From positions 108,806-172,805 of the forward strand of contig NZ_JAEAMR010000007.1 of the NCBI RefSeq assembly GCF_015999245.1: a stretch of DNA of 64,000 nucleotides, in the 5' to 3' direction. How positions within the stretch are numbered: the first letter of the stretch is position 1; each line of letters begins with the position of its first letter. The translations under genes and the position numbers were made by a program. Shown one piece after another: positions 34,280 through 43,798 of the stretch. A model generated the notes under the pieces. That model was not told where the DNA came from. It searched no databases and saw only the letters and a list, made by a program, of their open reading frames with translations. This DNA is from Streptomyces sp. AV19. GTDB taxonomy: Bacteria > Actinomycetota > Actinomycetes > Streptomycetales > Streptomycetaceae.

Positions 34280-35995
34280 ATGGCTCGACACCTCATCACC
34301 AGCGCCCTTCCGTACATCAACGGGATCAAGCACCTGGGCAACATGGTGGGGTCCATGCTCCCGGCGGACGTCTACGCCCGCTTCCTGCGCCAGACCGGCC
34401 GCGAGGCGCTCTACATCTGCGCCACCGACGAGCACGGCACCCCGGCCGAGCTGGCCGCCAAGGAGGCCGGTCTGCCGGTCGGCGAGTTCTGCGCCCAGCA
34501 GCACGAGGTGCAGAAGGCCATCTACGACGGCTTCGGCCTCTCCTTCGACTACTTCGGCCGCAGCTCCTCCCCGGAGAACCGGGAGATCACCCAGCACTTC
34601 GCGCGGCAGCTGCAGAAGAACGGGTTCATCGAGGAGCGGGCGATCCGCCAGGTGTACTCGCTCGCGGACGAGCGCTTCCTGCCCGACCGCTACATCGTCG
34701 GCACCTGCCCGCACTGCGGCTACGACAAGGCGCGCGGCGACCAGTGCGAGAACTGCACCCGCGTCCTGGACCCGACCGACCTGATCGACGCCCGTTCGGC
34801 GATCAGCGGCAGCAGCGAGCTGGAGGTGCGCGAGACCAAGCACCTGTTCCTGCTGCAGTCCAAGCTCCAGGGCGAGGTCGAGGCGTGGATCGACGAGCAC
34901 GGCAAGGACTGGCCGGTGCTGGCCTCCTCGATCGCCCGCAAGTGGCTGACCGAGGGCCTGCACGACCGGGCCATCACCCGTGACCTGGACTGGGGCGTGC
35001 CGGTGCCGGCCGACACCTGGCCGGAGCTGGCGGCCGAGGGCAAGGTCTTCTACGTGTGGTTCGACGCCCCGGTGGAGTACATCGGCGCGACCAAGGAGTG
35101 GGCGGACCAGCAGCCGGAGGGCCGCGACTGGAAGTCGTGGTGGTACGAGGCGACCGACGTCCGCTACACGCAGTTCATGGCGAAGGACAACGTCCCGTTC
35201 CACACGGTGATGTTCCCGGCCACCGAGCTCGGCACCCGCGAGCCCTGGAAGAAGGTCGACCACGTCAAGGCCTTCAACTGGCTGACGTACTACGGCGGCA
35301 AGTTCTCCACCTCGCAGAAGCGCGGCATCTTCACCGACGCCGCCCTGGAGCTGCTGCCCGCCGACTACTGGCGCTACTTCCTCATCGCCAACGCCCCGGA
35401 GTCGGACGACTCGTCCTTCACCTGGGAGCACTTCACCTCCTCGGTCAACAAGGACCTCGCCGACACCCTGGGCAACTTCGTCAACCGCGTGCTGTCCTTC
35501 TCCCGCAAGCGGTTCGGCGACGAGGTCCCGGCCGGCAACGAGGCGGGCGCGGCCGAGGCGGAGCTGGGCGAGGAGATCGCGCGGCTGCTCGCGGAGTACG
35601 CCGAGCACATGGAGGAGCTCCAGTTCCGCAAGGCGGCGCAGGCGCTGCGCGCCCTGTGGAGCGCGGGCAACTCCTACCTGGAGACCAAGGCCCCCTGGCT
35701 GGAGATCAAGACCGACCCGGACGGCGCCGCGCTGACGCTGCGCACGGCGATGAACCTGATCCACCTCTACGCGGTGGTCTCCGAGCCGTTCATCCCGGCC
35801 TCGGCGGCGGCGATGCGCTCGGCGTTCGCCCTGCCCGCCGACGACCGGACGTGGATCACCCAGGACGAGGCCCGTTCGCTGTCGCTGGTCCCGGCCGGCA
35901 CGCCGTTCACCGTCCCGCCGGTGCTCTTCGCGAAGATCACCGATGAGGACCTGGCGTCCTACAAGGAGCGCTTCGGCGGGGACGACGCCGCCTGA
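34280..35995 (+). CDS. metG: methionyl-tRNA synthetase
   Basis: 571 residues, class I synthetase. HIGH-equivalent KHLGN at residues 19-23. Zinc-knuckle cysteines in [17 protein letters not shown] near 146-162. [10 protein letters not shown] motif near 260. KMSKS-equivalent FSTSQKRG near 343. Helical anticodon-binding domain to the end. It lacks the C-terminal EMAP-like tRNA-binding extension. ATG start at [20 protein letters not shown]. Its own terminator follows. Confidence 0.96.
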   Translation: MARHLITSALPYINGIKHLGNMVGSMLPADVYARFLRQTGREALYICATDEHGTPAELAAKEAGLPVGEFCAQQHEVQKAIYDGFGLSFDYFGRSSSPENREITQHFARQLQKNGFIEERAIRQVYSLADERFLPDRYIVGTCPHCGYDKARGDQCENCTRVLDPTDLIDARSAISGSSELEVRETKHLFLLQSKLQGEVEAWIDEHGKDWPVLASSIARKWLTEGLHDRAITRDLDWGVPVPADTWPELAAEGKVFYVWFDAPVEYIGATKEWADQQPEGRDWKSWWYEATDVRYTQFMAKDNVPFHTVMFPATELGTREPWKKVDHVKAFNWLTYYGGKFSTSQKRGIFTDAALELLPADYWRYFLIANAPESDDSSFTWEHFTSSVNKDLADTLGNFVNRVLSFSRKRFGDEVPAGNEAGAAEAELGEEIARLLAEYAEHMEELQFRKAAQALRALWSAGNSYLETKAPWLEIKTDPDGAALTLRTAMNLIHLYAVVSEPFIPASAAAMRSAFALPADDRTWITQDEARSLSLVPAGTPFTVPPVLFAKITDEDLASYKERFGGDDAA

Positions 35996-36007
35996 GCCGA
36001 CTGATCA

Positions 36008-36040
36008 GGGGGCCCGGAACGACATGTTCCGGGCCCTTTG
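36008..36040 (+). terminator. intrinsic terminator of metG
   Basis: GGGCCCGGAAC-GACAT-GTTCCGGGCCC followed by TTTGT. Confidence 0.9.
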
Positions 36041-36136
36041 TCATGCCCGTTGATCGTTCGGCAATCGTTCGTTGAGCGCGGCCCGCCAGGCTGTTCGGTG
36101 TTGGGTCGTGGGGGAGACGAAGAAAGAGCCGAACCA

Positions 36137-36514
36137 GTGTTGGATGACCATCGCATCACCGTGAGCGTGCACGCCACCGACGAGCTGGGGCGGGCCAGGA
36201 TCGTCCGCCAGCTGCGGACCCTGCCCGAAGTCCGGGTGGTGGGGGAGTCGGCCGCCGTCGAGCTCCTGCTGCTGGGGCGCCACGACCGGGACGCCGCCGA
36301 GCAGTTGCGCCGCAGGACCCGGGAGAGCTGGGCACCGCTGGTGGTGGTGGCCGACGAGCTGGGCGAGACGGAGCTGATGGCCGTGACGGAGTACGGCGTA
36401 CGGTCCGTGCTCTGGGGGCACCGCCTCACGCCGCGGCGGCTGGGGCGCGCCGTGCACGCGGCGGCGGGCTGCTGCCCGCCGGAGCCGCTGCCGAGACTGA
36501 AGGCGCTGGTGTGA
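36137..36514 (+). CDS. truncated response-regulator-like protein
   Basis: 125 residues: VLDDHRITVSVHATDELGRARIVRQLRTLPEVRVV..., a receiver-like fold of the orphan LuxR-type family I recall from this locus in other streptomycetes. Those relatives continue into a LuxR helix-turn-helix; here the frame stops at LPRLKALV and no HTH coding sequence follows in any frame before the terminator. The phospho-acceptor Asp is not evident. Either a decayed gene or a stand-alone receiver-like protein. The start (GTG) has no strong ribosome binding site. Confidence 0.6.
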   Translation: MLDDHRITVSVHATDELGRARIVRQLRTLPEVRVVGESAAVELLLLGRHDRDAAEQLRRRTRESWAPLVVVADELGETELMAVTEYGVRSVLWGHRLTPRRLGRAVHAAAGCCPPEPLPRLKALV

Positions 36515-36548
36515 CGGGGGCACTGGTGTGACAGAGGGCGCGGCATGA

Positions 36549-36584
36549 CGAAGGGGCCCGGCGCATCGGTGCCGGGCCCCTTCG
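36549..36584. terminator. bidirectional terminator before aspS
   Basis: A 16-bp stem with one G-T pair (CGAAGGGGCCCGGCGC and complement) and loop ATCG, between the truncated regulator and the convergent aspS. Confidence 0.9.
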
Positions 36585-36594
36585 CTCACCGCGT

Positions 36595-38394
36595 CTACTT
36601 CGTCGGCTTGTACGGCGTCGCCTTCGCCGGGCCGGTGCGGATGTTCAGGTGCAGCTCCTTCAGCCGCGCCTCGTCGACCTCGCTCGGGGCGCCCATCAGC
36701 AGGTCCTGGGCGTTGCCGTTGAGCGGGAAGGCGATGGTCTCGCGGATGTTGGGCTCGTCGGCCAGCAGCATGACGATGCGGTCGACGCCCGGGGCGATGC
36801 CGCCGTGCGGCGGGGCGCCGAACTTGAACGCGCGCAGCATGCCGCCGAACTCGCGCTCCACGTCGTCCTTGGAGTAGCCGGCGATCTCGAAGGCCCGGTA
36901 CATGACCTCGGGCTCGTGGTTACGGATCGCGCCGGAGGACAGCTCGGTGCCGTTGCAGACGATGTCGTACTGCCAGGCCAGGATGTCCAGCGGGTCCATC
37001 GTGTTCAGCGCCTCCAGGCCGCCCTGCGGCATGGAGAACGGGTTGTGCGAGAACTCGACCTGCCCGGTGTCCTCGTTCTTCTCGAACATCGGGAAGTCGA
37101 CGATCCAGCAGAAGCGGAAGACGTTCTCCTCGAACTGGCCGGCGCGCTTGGCGGCCTCGACGCGGACCGCGCCCATGATCTTGGAGACCTCGTCGAAGTC
37201 ACCGGCGCCGAAGAAGACCGCGTGGCCGGGCTCCAGGCCCAGACGCTCGGCGAGGGCCTTGACGTCGTCCTCGGTGAGGAACTTGGCGATCGGGCCGGTG
37301 AGCGCCGCCTTGTCGGGGAGTCCTTCGCCGACGCGGACCCAGGCCAGGCCCTTCGCCCCCTGCTCGACCGCGAAGTCGCCGAGGCCGTCGAAGAACTTGC
37401 GCGGCTGGTCCTGGACGGCCGGCACGGCCAGCGCCCGGACGTGCTTGCCGGCGAACGCCTTGAACTCGGAGCCCGCGAAGACGTCGGAGACGTCGGCCAG
37501 CTCCAGCTTGGCGCGCAGGTCCGGCTTGTCGGAGCCGTACTTGAGCATCGCCTCGCGGAACGGGATGCGCGGGAACGGCGAGGTGACGTGGCGGCCGTTG
37601 CCGAACTCCTCGAAGAGGTCGGTCATGACCTTCTCGATGACCTGGAAGACGTCCTCCTGCTCGACGAAGGACATCTCCATGTCGAGCTGGTAGAACTCGC
37701 CCGGCGAGCGGTCGGCGCGGGCGTCCTCGTCGCGGAAGCAGGGCGCGATCTGGAAGTAGCGGTCGAAGCCCGCGATCATCAGCAGCTGCTTGAACTGCTG
37801 CGGGGCCTGCGGCAGCGCGTAGAACTTGCCGGCGTGCAGACGAGAGGGCACCAGGAAGTCGCGCGCGCCCTCGGGGGAGGTCGCGGACAGGATCGGGGTG
37901 GCCAGCTCGTTGAAGCCGAGGGAGGTCATCTTCTGGCGGAGCGCGGAGATGACGGCCGAGCGCAGCATGATGTTGCGGTGCATGCGCTCGCGGCGCAGGT
38001 CGAGGAAGCGGTACTCCAGGCGCCGCTCCTCGTTGACGCCGTCCTCGGCGTTGATGGTGAAGGGGATCTGGTCGGCGGCGCCGAGCACCTCGACCTCGGT
38101 CACCTCGATCTCGACCTCACCGGTCGGCAGGTCCGGGTTGACGTTCTCCGCGCCGCGGCTCATGACCTTGCCGTCCACGCGGACGACGGTCTCCTTGGTG
38201 AGGCGGCCCAGCGCCTCGTTGGCGGGGGTGCCGGGGCGGGCGACGAGCTGGACGAGACCGTGGTGGTCACGGAGATCGATGAAGAGGATGCCGCCCAGGT
38301 CGCGCCGATTGTGCAGCCAGCCACTCAGGCGTACGTCGGTGTCGACGTCCGCCGCACGGAGCTCGCCGCAGGTGTGGGACCGGTAACGATGCAT
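36595..38394 (-). CDS. aspS: aspartyl-tRNA synthetase (bacterial type)
   Basis: 599 residues, class II. N-terminal OB-fold anticodon domain with [20 protein letters not shown]. Motif 1/2 region with [20 protein letters not shown] near 220. Bacterial GAD insertion at about 310-415. Motif 3 [14 protein letters not shown] near 540. Bacterial-type AspRS in organisms that use GatCAB is often non-discriminating (Asp and Asn tRNAs); not decidable here. ATG at [13 protein letters not shown]. Three 13-bp repeats lie 43-82 bases upstream. Confidence 0.96.
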   Translation of the reverse strand: MHRYRSHTCGELRAADVDTDVRLSGWLHNRRDLGGILFIDLRDHHGLVQLVARPGTPANEALGRLTKETVVRVDGKVMSRGAENVNPDLPTGEVEIEVTEVEVLGAADQIPFTINAEDGVNEERRLEYRFLDLRRERMHRNIMLRSAVISALRQKMTSLGFNELATPILSATSPEGARDFLVPSRLHAGKFYALPQAPQQFKQLLMIAGFDRYFQIAPCFRDEDARADRSPGEFYQLDMEMSFVEQEDVFQVIEKVMTDLFEEFGNGRHVTSPFPRIPFREAMLKYGSDKPDLRAKLELADVSDVFAGSEFKAFAGKHVRALAVPAVQDQPRKFFDGLGDFAVEQGAKGLAWVRVGEGLPDKAALTGPIAKFLTEDDVKALAERLGLEPGHAVFFGAGDFDEVSKIMGAVRVEAAKRAGQFEENVFRFCWIVDFPMFEKNEDTGQVEFSHNPFSMPQGGLEALNTMDPLDILAWQYDIVCNGTELSSGAIRNHEPEVMYRAFEIAGYSKDDVEREFGGMLRAFKFGAPPHGGIAPGVDRIVMLLADEPNIRETIAFPLNGNAQDLLMGAPSEVDEARLKELHLNIRTGPAKATPYKPTK

Positions 38395-38436
38395 CGTTCA
38401 TCCAAGTCGTGGTCGAAGGCGTGGATCGAGGGGTGC

Positions 38437-38475
38437 GCTGCACTGGCCCGCTGCACTAGGTTGCTGCACTGGGTT
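38437..38475. repeat. three tandem 13-bp repeats upstream of aspS
   Basis: GCTGCACTGGCCC, GCTGCACTAGGTT, GCTGCACTGGGTT in direct tandem, 43-82 bases upstream of the aspS start, in the divergent region shared with the phosphatase gene. A further CAGCACT lies at 38487-38493. Confidence 0.88.
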
Positions 38476-38558
38476 AGCGTGCATACAGCACTGAGCAAGG
38501 GTACTGCCCCACCCGCCTTCGGTGGTCTGCCTCCAAGAAACCCACATAAAGTGGGGCA

Positions 38559-40721
38559 ATGCGCACCGAGGACGTCCTGGCCGCCGTCGCGACCGGCCTG
38601 TGGCACTGGGACAGGGCCACCGGATCCGTCGCCTTCGACGCCGAGGCCGCCCGTCTGCTGGGTCTGCCCGCCCGGCGGGCCGAGCTGACCGAGTCCGGCA
38701 CCCGGGCGCGCTTCCACGCGGTGGACTGGGTGGAGTTCCAGGGCGTGATCAGCCTGGCCGTGGCGGAACACACACTGGCCGAGGCCCGGGTCCGGGTGGT
38801 GGACGAGGCCGGGCTGGTGCTGCGGACCGTCCGCGCCCGCGCCAGGCCGGTGGAGCGGGACGGTTCCCCCGCGCTCGTCGGCACCCTGGAGGAGGTCCCC
38901 GAGCCGCACCCGGGCACCTCGCCCCGGCGCAGCGCCGTCACCGGCGACTGGCGGCGCAACCGCGAGGCCTTCCTGCTGGACGCCGGCCGGGCGCTGGCCG
39001 AGGCGCGCTCGACCGCCGAGGTGCTGCGGGTGGCCGCGGGCCTGTCGATGCCCGGCTTCGAGCCGTCCGCCCTGGCGGTCTTCGGCACCGACGGCAGCCG
39101 GGTGACGATGATCGGCCACCACGGCTACGGGACCGACGACGTCGAGGCCCTCCTCGAGATGCCGATGGACAGCAGCCACCCCGCCGTCGAGGTCATCCGC
39201 TCCGGCCGGGCCATCTACATCCCCTCGCCGGACGACTACGCGCGCCGCTTCCCCCTTATCTGGCCGATGGTGGAACGATTCCGCAGGCGGGCCTGGGCCT
39301 TCCTGCCGCTGATCAACGCGGGGCAGACGATCGGCGCCTGGATGGCGGGCTTCAGCGTCCCGGTCTCCTTCACCCCGGACGAGCGCTCGGTGCTCACCAC
39401 GGTGGCCCGGATGCTCGCCCAGGCGCTCGGCCGGGCCAGCGTCCACGAGTCCGAGAAGGAGCTCTCGGTCGGCCTCCAGCGCGCGATGATGCCGACCGTG
39501 CAGCCGGACATCCCCGGGATGTCGGTGGCCGCCCGCTACGTGCCCACCGGCGGCGGCCTCCAGGTCGGCGGCGACTGGTACGACATGATCCCGCTGCCCA
39601 ACGGCAAGCTCGCCCTGGTCATCGGCGACGTCCAGGGCCACGACGTACGCGCCGCCGGGCTGATGGGCCAGCTGCGGATCGCCCTGCGCGCATACGCCTC
39701 CGAGGGCCACCACGCGGACGCCGTGCTCTCCCGCGCCTCCCGCTTCCTCGCCGGCGTCAACGGCGGGCCGGACGCCTTCGAGGAGACGGACCCGCGCTTC
39801 GCCACCTGCCTCTACATCGAGGTGTGCCCCACCACCGGGCTGCTGGTCATCGCCCGGGCCGGACACCCCGACCCGGCGATCCGGCTGAGCGACGGCACCC
39901 TGCTGGTGCGCTCCACGGCCGGCGGGCTGCCGCTGGGCATCGACCCGGACACCGACTACCCGACCACCCGCCTCGTCCTCGAGCCCGGCGAGACGATGCT
40001 GGTGTGCACCGACGGCCTGATCGAGACCGGCGGCCACGACCTGGAGACCGGCTGGCAGCGGCTGCGCGAGGTCATCGAGGCCGAGCCGGCCGGGGACGCC
40101 GCCCACGCGGAGGGCACAGAGTTCCTGGAGAAGCTGGCCGACGGCCTCGTCCAGGCCGTGCACGGCCCCTCGTCCCACTACACGACCGGCCCGCTGGTGG
40201 ACCGGCGCGAGGACGACATCGCGCTGCTCCTGCTGCGCCGCGAGGTGCCCGCGGCGCTCCCCGGCGGCCGCGCACCGGTGCCGCCGCGGCGCACGGTCCT
40301 CACCATCGCCCAGGCGGAGCCGGAGCGCATCGCGGAGGCCCGGCAGCAGGTGCGGGACCTGATGCACGACTGGCCGGACGAGGACCAGAAGGACTCCGCG
40401 GTGCTGATGGTCTCCGAGATGGTCACCAACGTCCTGGTGCACACGGACGGGGACGCGCTGCTGATGGCCGCGATATCCGGGCACCCCGGCCGCCGCCGCC
40501 TGCGCGTGGACGTCGCCGACGCCAGCGACGAGCTGCCGCACCGCCGCCACCCGGGGGAGATGGCCTCCTCCGGGCGCGGCCTGCTGCTGATGGAGATGCT
40601 CGCCGGGGCGTGGGGGGTCGAGCCCCAGGGCGAGGGCAAGAACATCTGGTTCGAGCTCTACGAGGACGGGGTGCCGGAGACCGGGACCGCCGGGATGGCC
40701 GACCTGGAGGTCATCACCTAG
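38559..40721 (+). CDS. PAS-GAF-SpoIIE phosphatase with C-terminal ATPase domain
   Basis: 720 residues, cytoplasmic. PAS-like N-terminus (residues 1-105), GAF domain (about 140-300), SpoIIE/PP2C Ser/Thr phosphatase (about 325-550) with GGDWYDMIPLPNGKLALVIGDVQGHD and VCTDGLIETGG. A HATPase_c anti-sigma-like domain closes the protein (about 575-705), with MVSEMVTNVLVHTDGD and RGLLLMEMLAGAWGV. Such proteins act in partner-switching control of sigma factors; the partner is unknown. ATG preceded by GTGGGG, itself part of a CCCAC/GTGGG inverted repeat (38541-38555). Confidence 0.9.
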   Translation: MRTEDVLAAVATGLWHWDRATGSVAFDAEAARLLGLPARRAELTESGTRARFHAVDWVEFQGVISLAVAEHTLAEARVRVVDEAGLVLRTVRARARPVERDGSPALVGTLEEVPEPHPGTSPRRSAVTGDWRRNREAFLLDAGRALAEARSTAEVLRVAAGLSMPGFEPSALAVFGTDGSRVTMIGHHGYGTDDVEALLEMPMDSSHPAVEVIRSGRAIYIPSPDDYARRFPLIWPMVERFRRRAWAFLPLINAGQTIGAWMAGFSVPVSFTPDERSVLTTVARMLAQALGRASVHESEKELSVGLQRAMMPTVQPDIPGMSVAARYVPTGGGLQVGGDWYDMIPLPNGKLALVIGDVQGHDVRAAGLMGQLRIALRAYASEGHHADAVLSRASRFLAGVNGGPDAFEETDPRFATCLYIEVCPTTGLLVIARAGHPDPAIRLSDGTLLVRSTAGGLPLGIDPDTDYPTTRLVLEPGETMLVCTDGLIETGGHDLETGWQRLREVIEAEPAGDAAHAEGTEFLEKLADGLVQAVHGPSSHYTTGPLVDRREDDIALLLLRREVPAALPGGRAPVPPRRTVLTIAQAEPERIAEARQQVRDLMHDWPDEDQKDSAVLMVSEMVTNVLVHTDGDALLMAAISGHPGRRRLRVDVADASDELPHRRHPGEMASSGRGLLLMEMLAGAWGVEPQGEGKNIWFELYEDGVPETGTAGMADLEVIT

Positions 40722-40743
40722 CGGCCCCGGGCGGGGGCCTTTT
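40722..40743 (+). terminator. terminator after the SpoIIE phosphatase gene
   Basis: GGCCCC-GGGCG-GGGGCC followed by TTTT, 2 bases after the stop codon. Confidence 0.75.
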
Positions 40744-40760
40744 CGTTCCCGTGGGCGGGG

Positions 40761-41714
40761 CTACGCCTCGTCCGCCGGGACCGAGCCCAGCCGTCCGGCG
40801 CGAAAGTCGTCGAACGCCTGGGCCAGCTCGACGTGCGTGTTCATCACGAACGGCCCGTAGTGCGCCATCGGCTCCCCGATCGGCCGCCCGCCCAGCAGCA
40901 CCACCTCGAAGTCGGGGCTGCGCGACTCCTGCGAGGCGTCCGCCCGCACGGTGACCGCGTCTCCGTCGCCGAAGACCACCGACTGGCCCGAGCGGAACGG
41001 CCGCCCCTCGGTACCGGCGGTGCCGCGCCCGGCCATCGCGTAGGCGAGGGCGTTGAAGCCGGGAGGCCACGGAAGAGTGAGCTGCGCGCCCGGGGTCAGT
41101 GACACGTGAAGCATCGTGATGGGCGTGTGGGTGACCCCGGGCCCCTGGTGCCCGTCGATCTCCCCGGCGATGACCCGCAGCAGCGCCCCGCCGTCGGCAG
41201 AGCTGAGCAGCTTGACCTTGCCCCCGCCGATGTCCTGGTAGCGGGGCGCCATCATCTTGTCCTTCGCGGGCAGGTTCACCCACAGCTGGAGGCCGTGGAA
41301 GAGCCCGCCGCTGACCACCAGCGCCTCCGGCGGCGCCTCGATGTGCAGCAGCCCGGACCCGGCGGTCATCCACTGGGTGTCGCCGTCGGTGATGGTCCCG
41401 CCGCCACCGTGCGAGTCCCGGTGGTTCATGATCCCGTCGATCATGTAGGTGACGGTCTCGAAGCCCCGGTGGGGGTGCCACGGGGTGCCCTTGGGCTCGC
41501 CCGGGGCGTACTCCACCTCCCCCATCTGGTCCATCATGATGAACGGGTCCAGGTACCGGTAGTCGATCCCCGCGAAGGCGCGGCGGACGGGGAAGCCCTC
41601 GCCCTCCAGGCCCTGCGGAGCGGTGGCGACGTGCAGTACCGGGCGCTGCCGGGCGTCCGCGGGAGCGGAGACGCGGGGCAGGGACAGCGGATTCTCGACG
41701 GTTACGGCGGGCAT
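40761..41714 (-). CDS. pirin family protein
   Basis: 317 residues, two-domain cupin. N-terminal metal site HPHRGFETVTYMIDGIMNHRDS (HPHR near 80, second His near 98-125) and GSGLLHIEA. C-terminal cupin with GAQLTLPWPPGFNALAYAMAG and a variable tail. Pirins include quercetinases and redox regulators; the role here is unknown. ATG at MPAVTVENPLSLP with GGAGG upstream. Confidence 0.92.
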   Translation of the reverse strand: MPAVTVENPLSLPRVSAPADARQRPVLHVATAPQGLEGEGFPVRRAFAGIDYRYLDPFIMMDQMGEVEYAPGEPKGTPWHPHRGFETVTYMIDGIMNHRDSHGGGGTITDGDTQWMTAGSGLLHIEAPPEALVVSGGLFHGLQLWVNLPAKDKMMAPRYQDIGGGKVKLLSSADGGALLRVIAGEIDGHQGPGVTHTPITMLHVSLTPGAQLTLPWPPGFNALAYAMAGRGTAGTEGRPFRSGQSVVFGDGDAVTVRADASQESRSPDFEVVLLGGRPIGEPMAHYGPFVMNTHVELAQAFDDFRAGRLGSVPADEA

Positions 41715-41822
41715 GTCGGCCTCCTCGGAAGGTTCGCCCCCAATTTAGTTGAAGGGTGAACAACCGGCAAGCGGTTCCGCATTCCCGGGCGGGTTCCGGG
41801 GGCGGTCGCCGCTTCGCGGGTG

Positions 41823-41885
41823 GTTCGCCGCCTTCCGGGCGGAGTTCGCCGCTTTCCGGGGAGAGTTCGCCGCTTTCCGGGGGAG
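41823..41885. repeat. three tandem 21-bp repeats upstream of a secreted protease gene
   Basis: Each unit begins GTTCGCCGC(C/T)TTCCGGG. A more degenerate unit precedes them (about 41800-41822). They end 16 bases before the ATG and contain the only GGAGGG near the start. Confidence 0.85.
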
Positions 41886-41901
41886 GGTGGACACTTGATC
41901 A

Positions 41902-42876
41902 ATGCGCGCCAGATCCGCCGGCCCCGGCAAGGCCGGTTACACCGTCCTCTTCGCCACCGTGCTGGCCCTGGCCGTCCTCGGCCTGCTGGTGGCGGGCCGG
42001 GGCTCGGCCACCGACGGTTCCCTGGCCCAGGGCGAGTCCTCCGGGCACTACGCCGAGCCGGAGGAGGCCGGGGACAGAACCGCCGACGCCATGGCCTCGG
42101 CGGTGCGCACGGAGCCGGGGACGGCGCGGGCGGCGGCCGGTCACGGCTCTGCCCGCCGCACGGAGCCCTTGCCCCGCTCCGAGCCGCTGGAGGCGGCGCC
42201 CACGGAACCCTCGCCCGCGATCGGGCCGCTGTTCTACGCCGACGACTCCGGTCAGGCCGGTCAGTCCGGTCAGTCCGGTCAGGACGAGCCGCCGGGGCAC
42301 GGCTGCACCGCCGGCGTCGTCCACAGCGAGCGGGGCGATCTGCTGGTCACCGCCGCGCACTGCGTGCACACCGACGGCTTCCACACCGACATCGCCTTCG
42401 CCCCCGGCTACCACGACGGCGTCGCGCCGTACGGGATCTGGGTGCCCACCTCCATCGACGTGGCCCCCGAGTGGATAGCGGACCGGGACGAGGACCACGA
42501 CGTGGCCTTCCTGCGCGTACGCCAGGTCGGCTCGGACACCCCCGTCGAGCAGGTGACGGGCGCCGAGCGGATCGCCTTCCACCCGCCCACGGACAAGCCG
42601 GCCCGGGTGCTCGGCTACCCCGGGGACGGCGAGCGCCCGCTCGGCTGCCAGAACACGACGCGGGCCGAGGGCCGGACCCAACTCCGCTTCGACTGCCGGG
42701 GGATGCCCGGCGGTACGAGCGGCAGCCCGCTGCTGACGGATGTGGACGCGGCGACGGGGCTGGGGACGGTCGTCGGGGTGCTGGGGGGCAAGGACGAGGG
42801 CGGGGACGACGAGACGTCGTACAGCTCTTACTTCGGGGATGCGGTTGAGGAGTTGTACGGGAGGGTGGTGCGGTAG
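41902..42876 (+). CDS. secreted or membrane-anchored trypsin-like serine protease
   Basis: 324 residues. Signal anchor at about 13-33 (YTVLFATVLALAVLGLLVAG), then a 95-residue linker with a QAGQSGQSGQ repeat. Chymotrypsin fold: catalytic His in LLVTAAHCVH near 153, Asp in EDHDVAFLRV near 198 and Ser in GMPGGTSGSPLL near 275. Cys pairs are present. Close in pattern to V8/trypsin-like streptomycete peptidases (S1/S1B). ATG near the tandem repeats; the ribosome binding site is distant. Confidence 0.87.
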   Translation: MRARSAGPGKAGYTVLFATVLALAVLGLLVAGRGSATDGSLAQGESSGHYAEPEEAGDRTADAMASAVRTEPGTARAAAGHGSARRTEPLPRSEPLEAAPTEPSPAIGPLFYADDSGQAGQSGQSGQDEPPGHGCTAGVVHSERGDLLVTAAHCVHTDGFHTDIAFAPGYHDGVAPYGIWVPTSIDVAPEWIADRDEDHDVAFLRVRQVGSDTPVEQVTGAERIAFHPPTDKPARVLGYPGDGERPLGCQNTTRAEGRTQLRFDCRGMPGGTSGSPLLTDVDAATGLGTVVGVLGGKDEGGDDETSYSSYFGDAVEELYGRVVR

Positions 42877-42912
42877 GGCGCGGGGGCGCGGCGCTTGCGG
42901 TTTTCGAGGGTG

Positions 42913-43188
42913 CCCCGGTCCCTCCCTTTCACCGTTTCCTCCGGGGCTCCGCCCCGGGCCCGCAACGCGGCTTCGCCGCGTTGACCGGGGGCGGAGCCCC
43001 CTGGACCCCCGAAGCGCCCTTCGGGCGCTGTCCTCAAACGCCGGACGGGCTGAAGTGCGCGCCCGGGCACGAATTCAGCCCGTCCGGCGCTTGAGGACAA
43101 AGCGGCGCAGCCGCTTTGCGGGGCCCGGGGCGCAGCCCCGGGAGAAACGGTGAAAGTGGGGGTGCCCCCTCTGGGGGAGGGACCGGGG
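42913..43188. repeat. large intergenic palindromic repeat, copy A
   Basis: A 276-bp nested palindrome filling the gap between the protease gene and the convergent SseB-like gene. Outer arms CCTTTCACCGTTTC / GAAACGGTGAAAG. Then G+C-rich sub-hairpins. Inner arms GTCCTCAAACGCCGGACGGG / CCCGTCCGGCGCTTGAGGAC. The same modules recur at 47634-47716 and 58535-58691. It also works as a bidirectional terminator. Confidence 0.9.
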
Positions 43189-43213
43189 CCAACTCCCCGC
43201 CCACGAACCGGCC

Positions 43214-43666
43214 TCAGCCGTACATCCGCCGCATCGCGAAGTCCACCATCTGCTCGACCGCCTTCGCGTCGAAGACCATCCGGTGGTCGCCCTCCATGTC
43301 GAGGACGAAGCCGTAGCCCGTCGGCAGCAGGTCGATCACCTCGGCGCCCGTGATGACGAAGTACTTCGACTCCTTCCCGGCGTACCGCCGCAGCTCCTTG
43401 AGCGACGTGAACATCGGGATCACCGGGTGCTGCGTGTTGTGCAGGGCGAGGAAGCCGGGGTTGTCGCCCCGCGGGCAGTAGACCTTCGAGTTGGAGAAGA
43501 TCACCTGGAAGTCCTCGGCGGACATCGAACCGGTCGTGAAGGCCCGTACCGCGTCCGCGAGCGACGGCGGCGACGGCTCGGGGTAGAGCGGCTGCTCGCC
43601 GTAGCCGCCGGGCTGCTGCGGCGGGGCGTAGCCCTGTTGTCCCACGTTCGTGTCGTAGCCGTACAT
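43214..43666 (-). CDS. SseB-like N-terminal domain protein
   Basis: 150 residues. A Tyr/Gln/Gly/Pro-rich N-terminal 35 residues are followed by an SseB-type domain: ADAVRAFTTGSMSAEDFQVI, SKVYCPRGDNPGFLALHNTQ, HPVIPMFTSLKELRRYAG and TGAEVIDLLPTGYGFVLDME. Named after the E. coli serine-sensitivity protein; role in actinobacteria unknown. ATG start. It is divergent from the acyl-CoA dehydrogenase gene. Confidence 0.83.
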   Translation of the reverse strand: MYGYDTNVGQQGYAPPQQPGGYGEQPLYPEPSPPSLADAVRAFTTGSMSAEDFQVIFSNSKVYCPRGDNPGFLALHNTQHPVIPMFTSLKELRRYAGKESKYFVITGAEVIDLLPTGYGFVLDMEGDHRMVFDAKAVEQMVDFAMRRMYG

Positions 43667-43715
43667 GGGCAGAAGCGTAACGAGTCACAGTTGGCCGAAC
43701 AGGGGTTGCTTCTTA

Positions 43716-43754
43716 TTACCGGTGGGTAGCATCATGCAGATTACCGACCGGTAC
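43716..43754. promoter_or_regulatory. two operator-like sites TTACCG-N4-GTA upstream of acyl-CoA dehydrogenase
   Basis: TTACCGGTGGGTAG (43716-43729) and TTACCGACCGGTAC (43741-43754), 25 bases apart, 45-83 bases before the start codon. Both share the TTACCG-N4-GTA pattern with the site at 5657-5670 upstream of the EtfD-like gene. Confidence 0.5.
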
Positions 43755-43798
43755 GAACGAAGAACGCCCCTCTCGTCACCCCTTACGGAGCCGTTGTC

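Noticed and set aside
41823-41885. CRISPR array
   Set aside because: Units are contiguous 21-mers with no spacers, and no cas gene is present.
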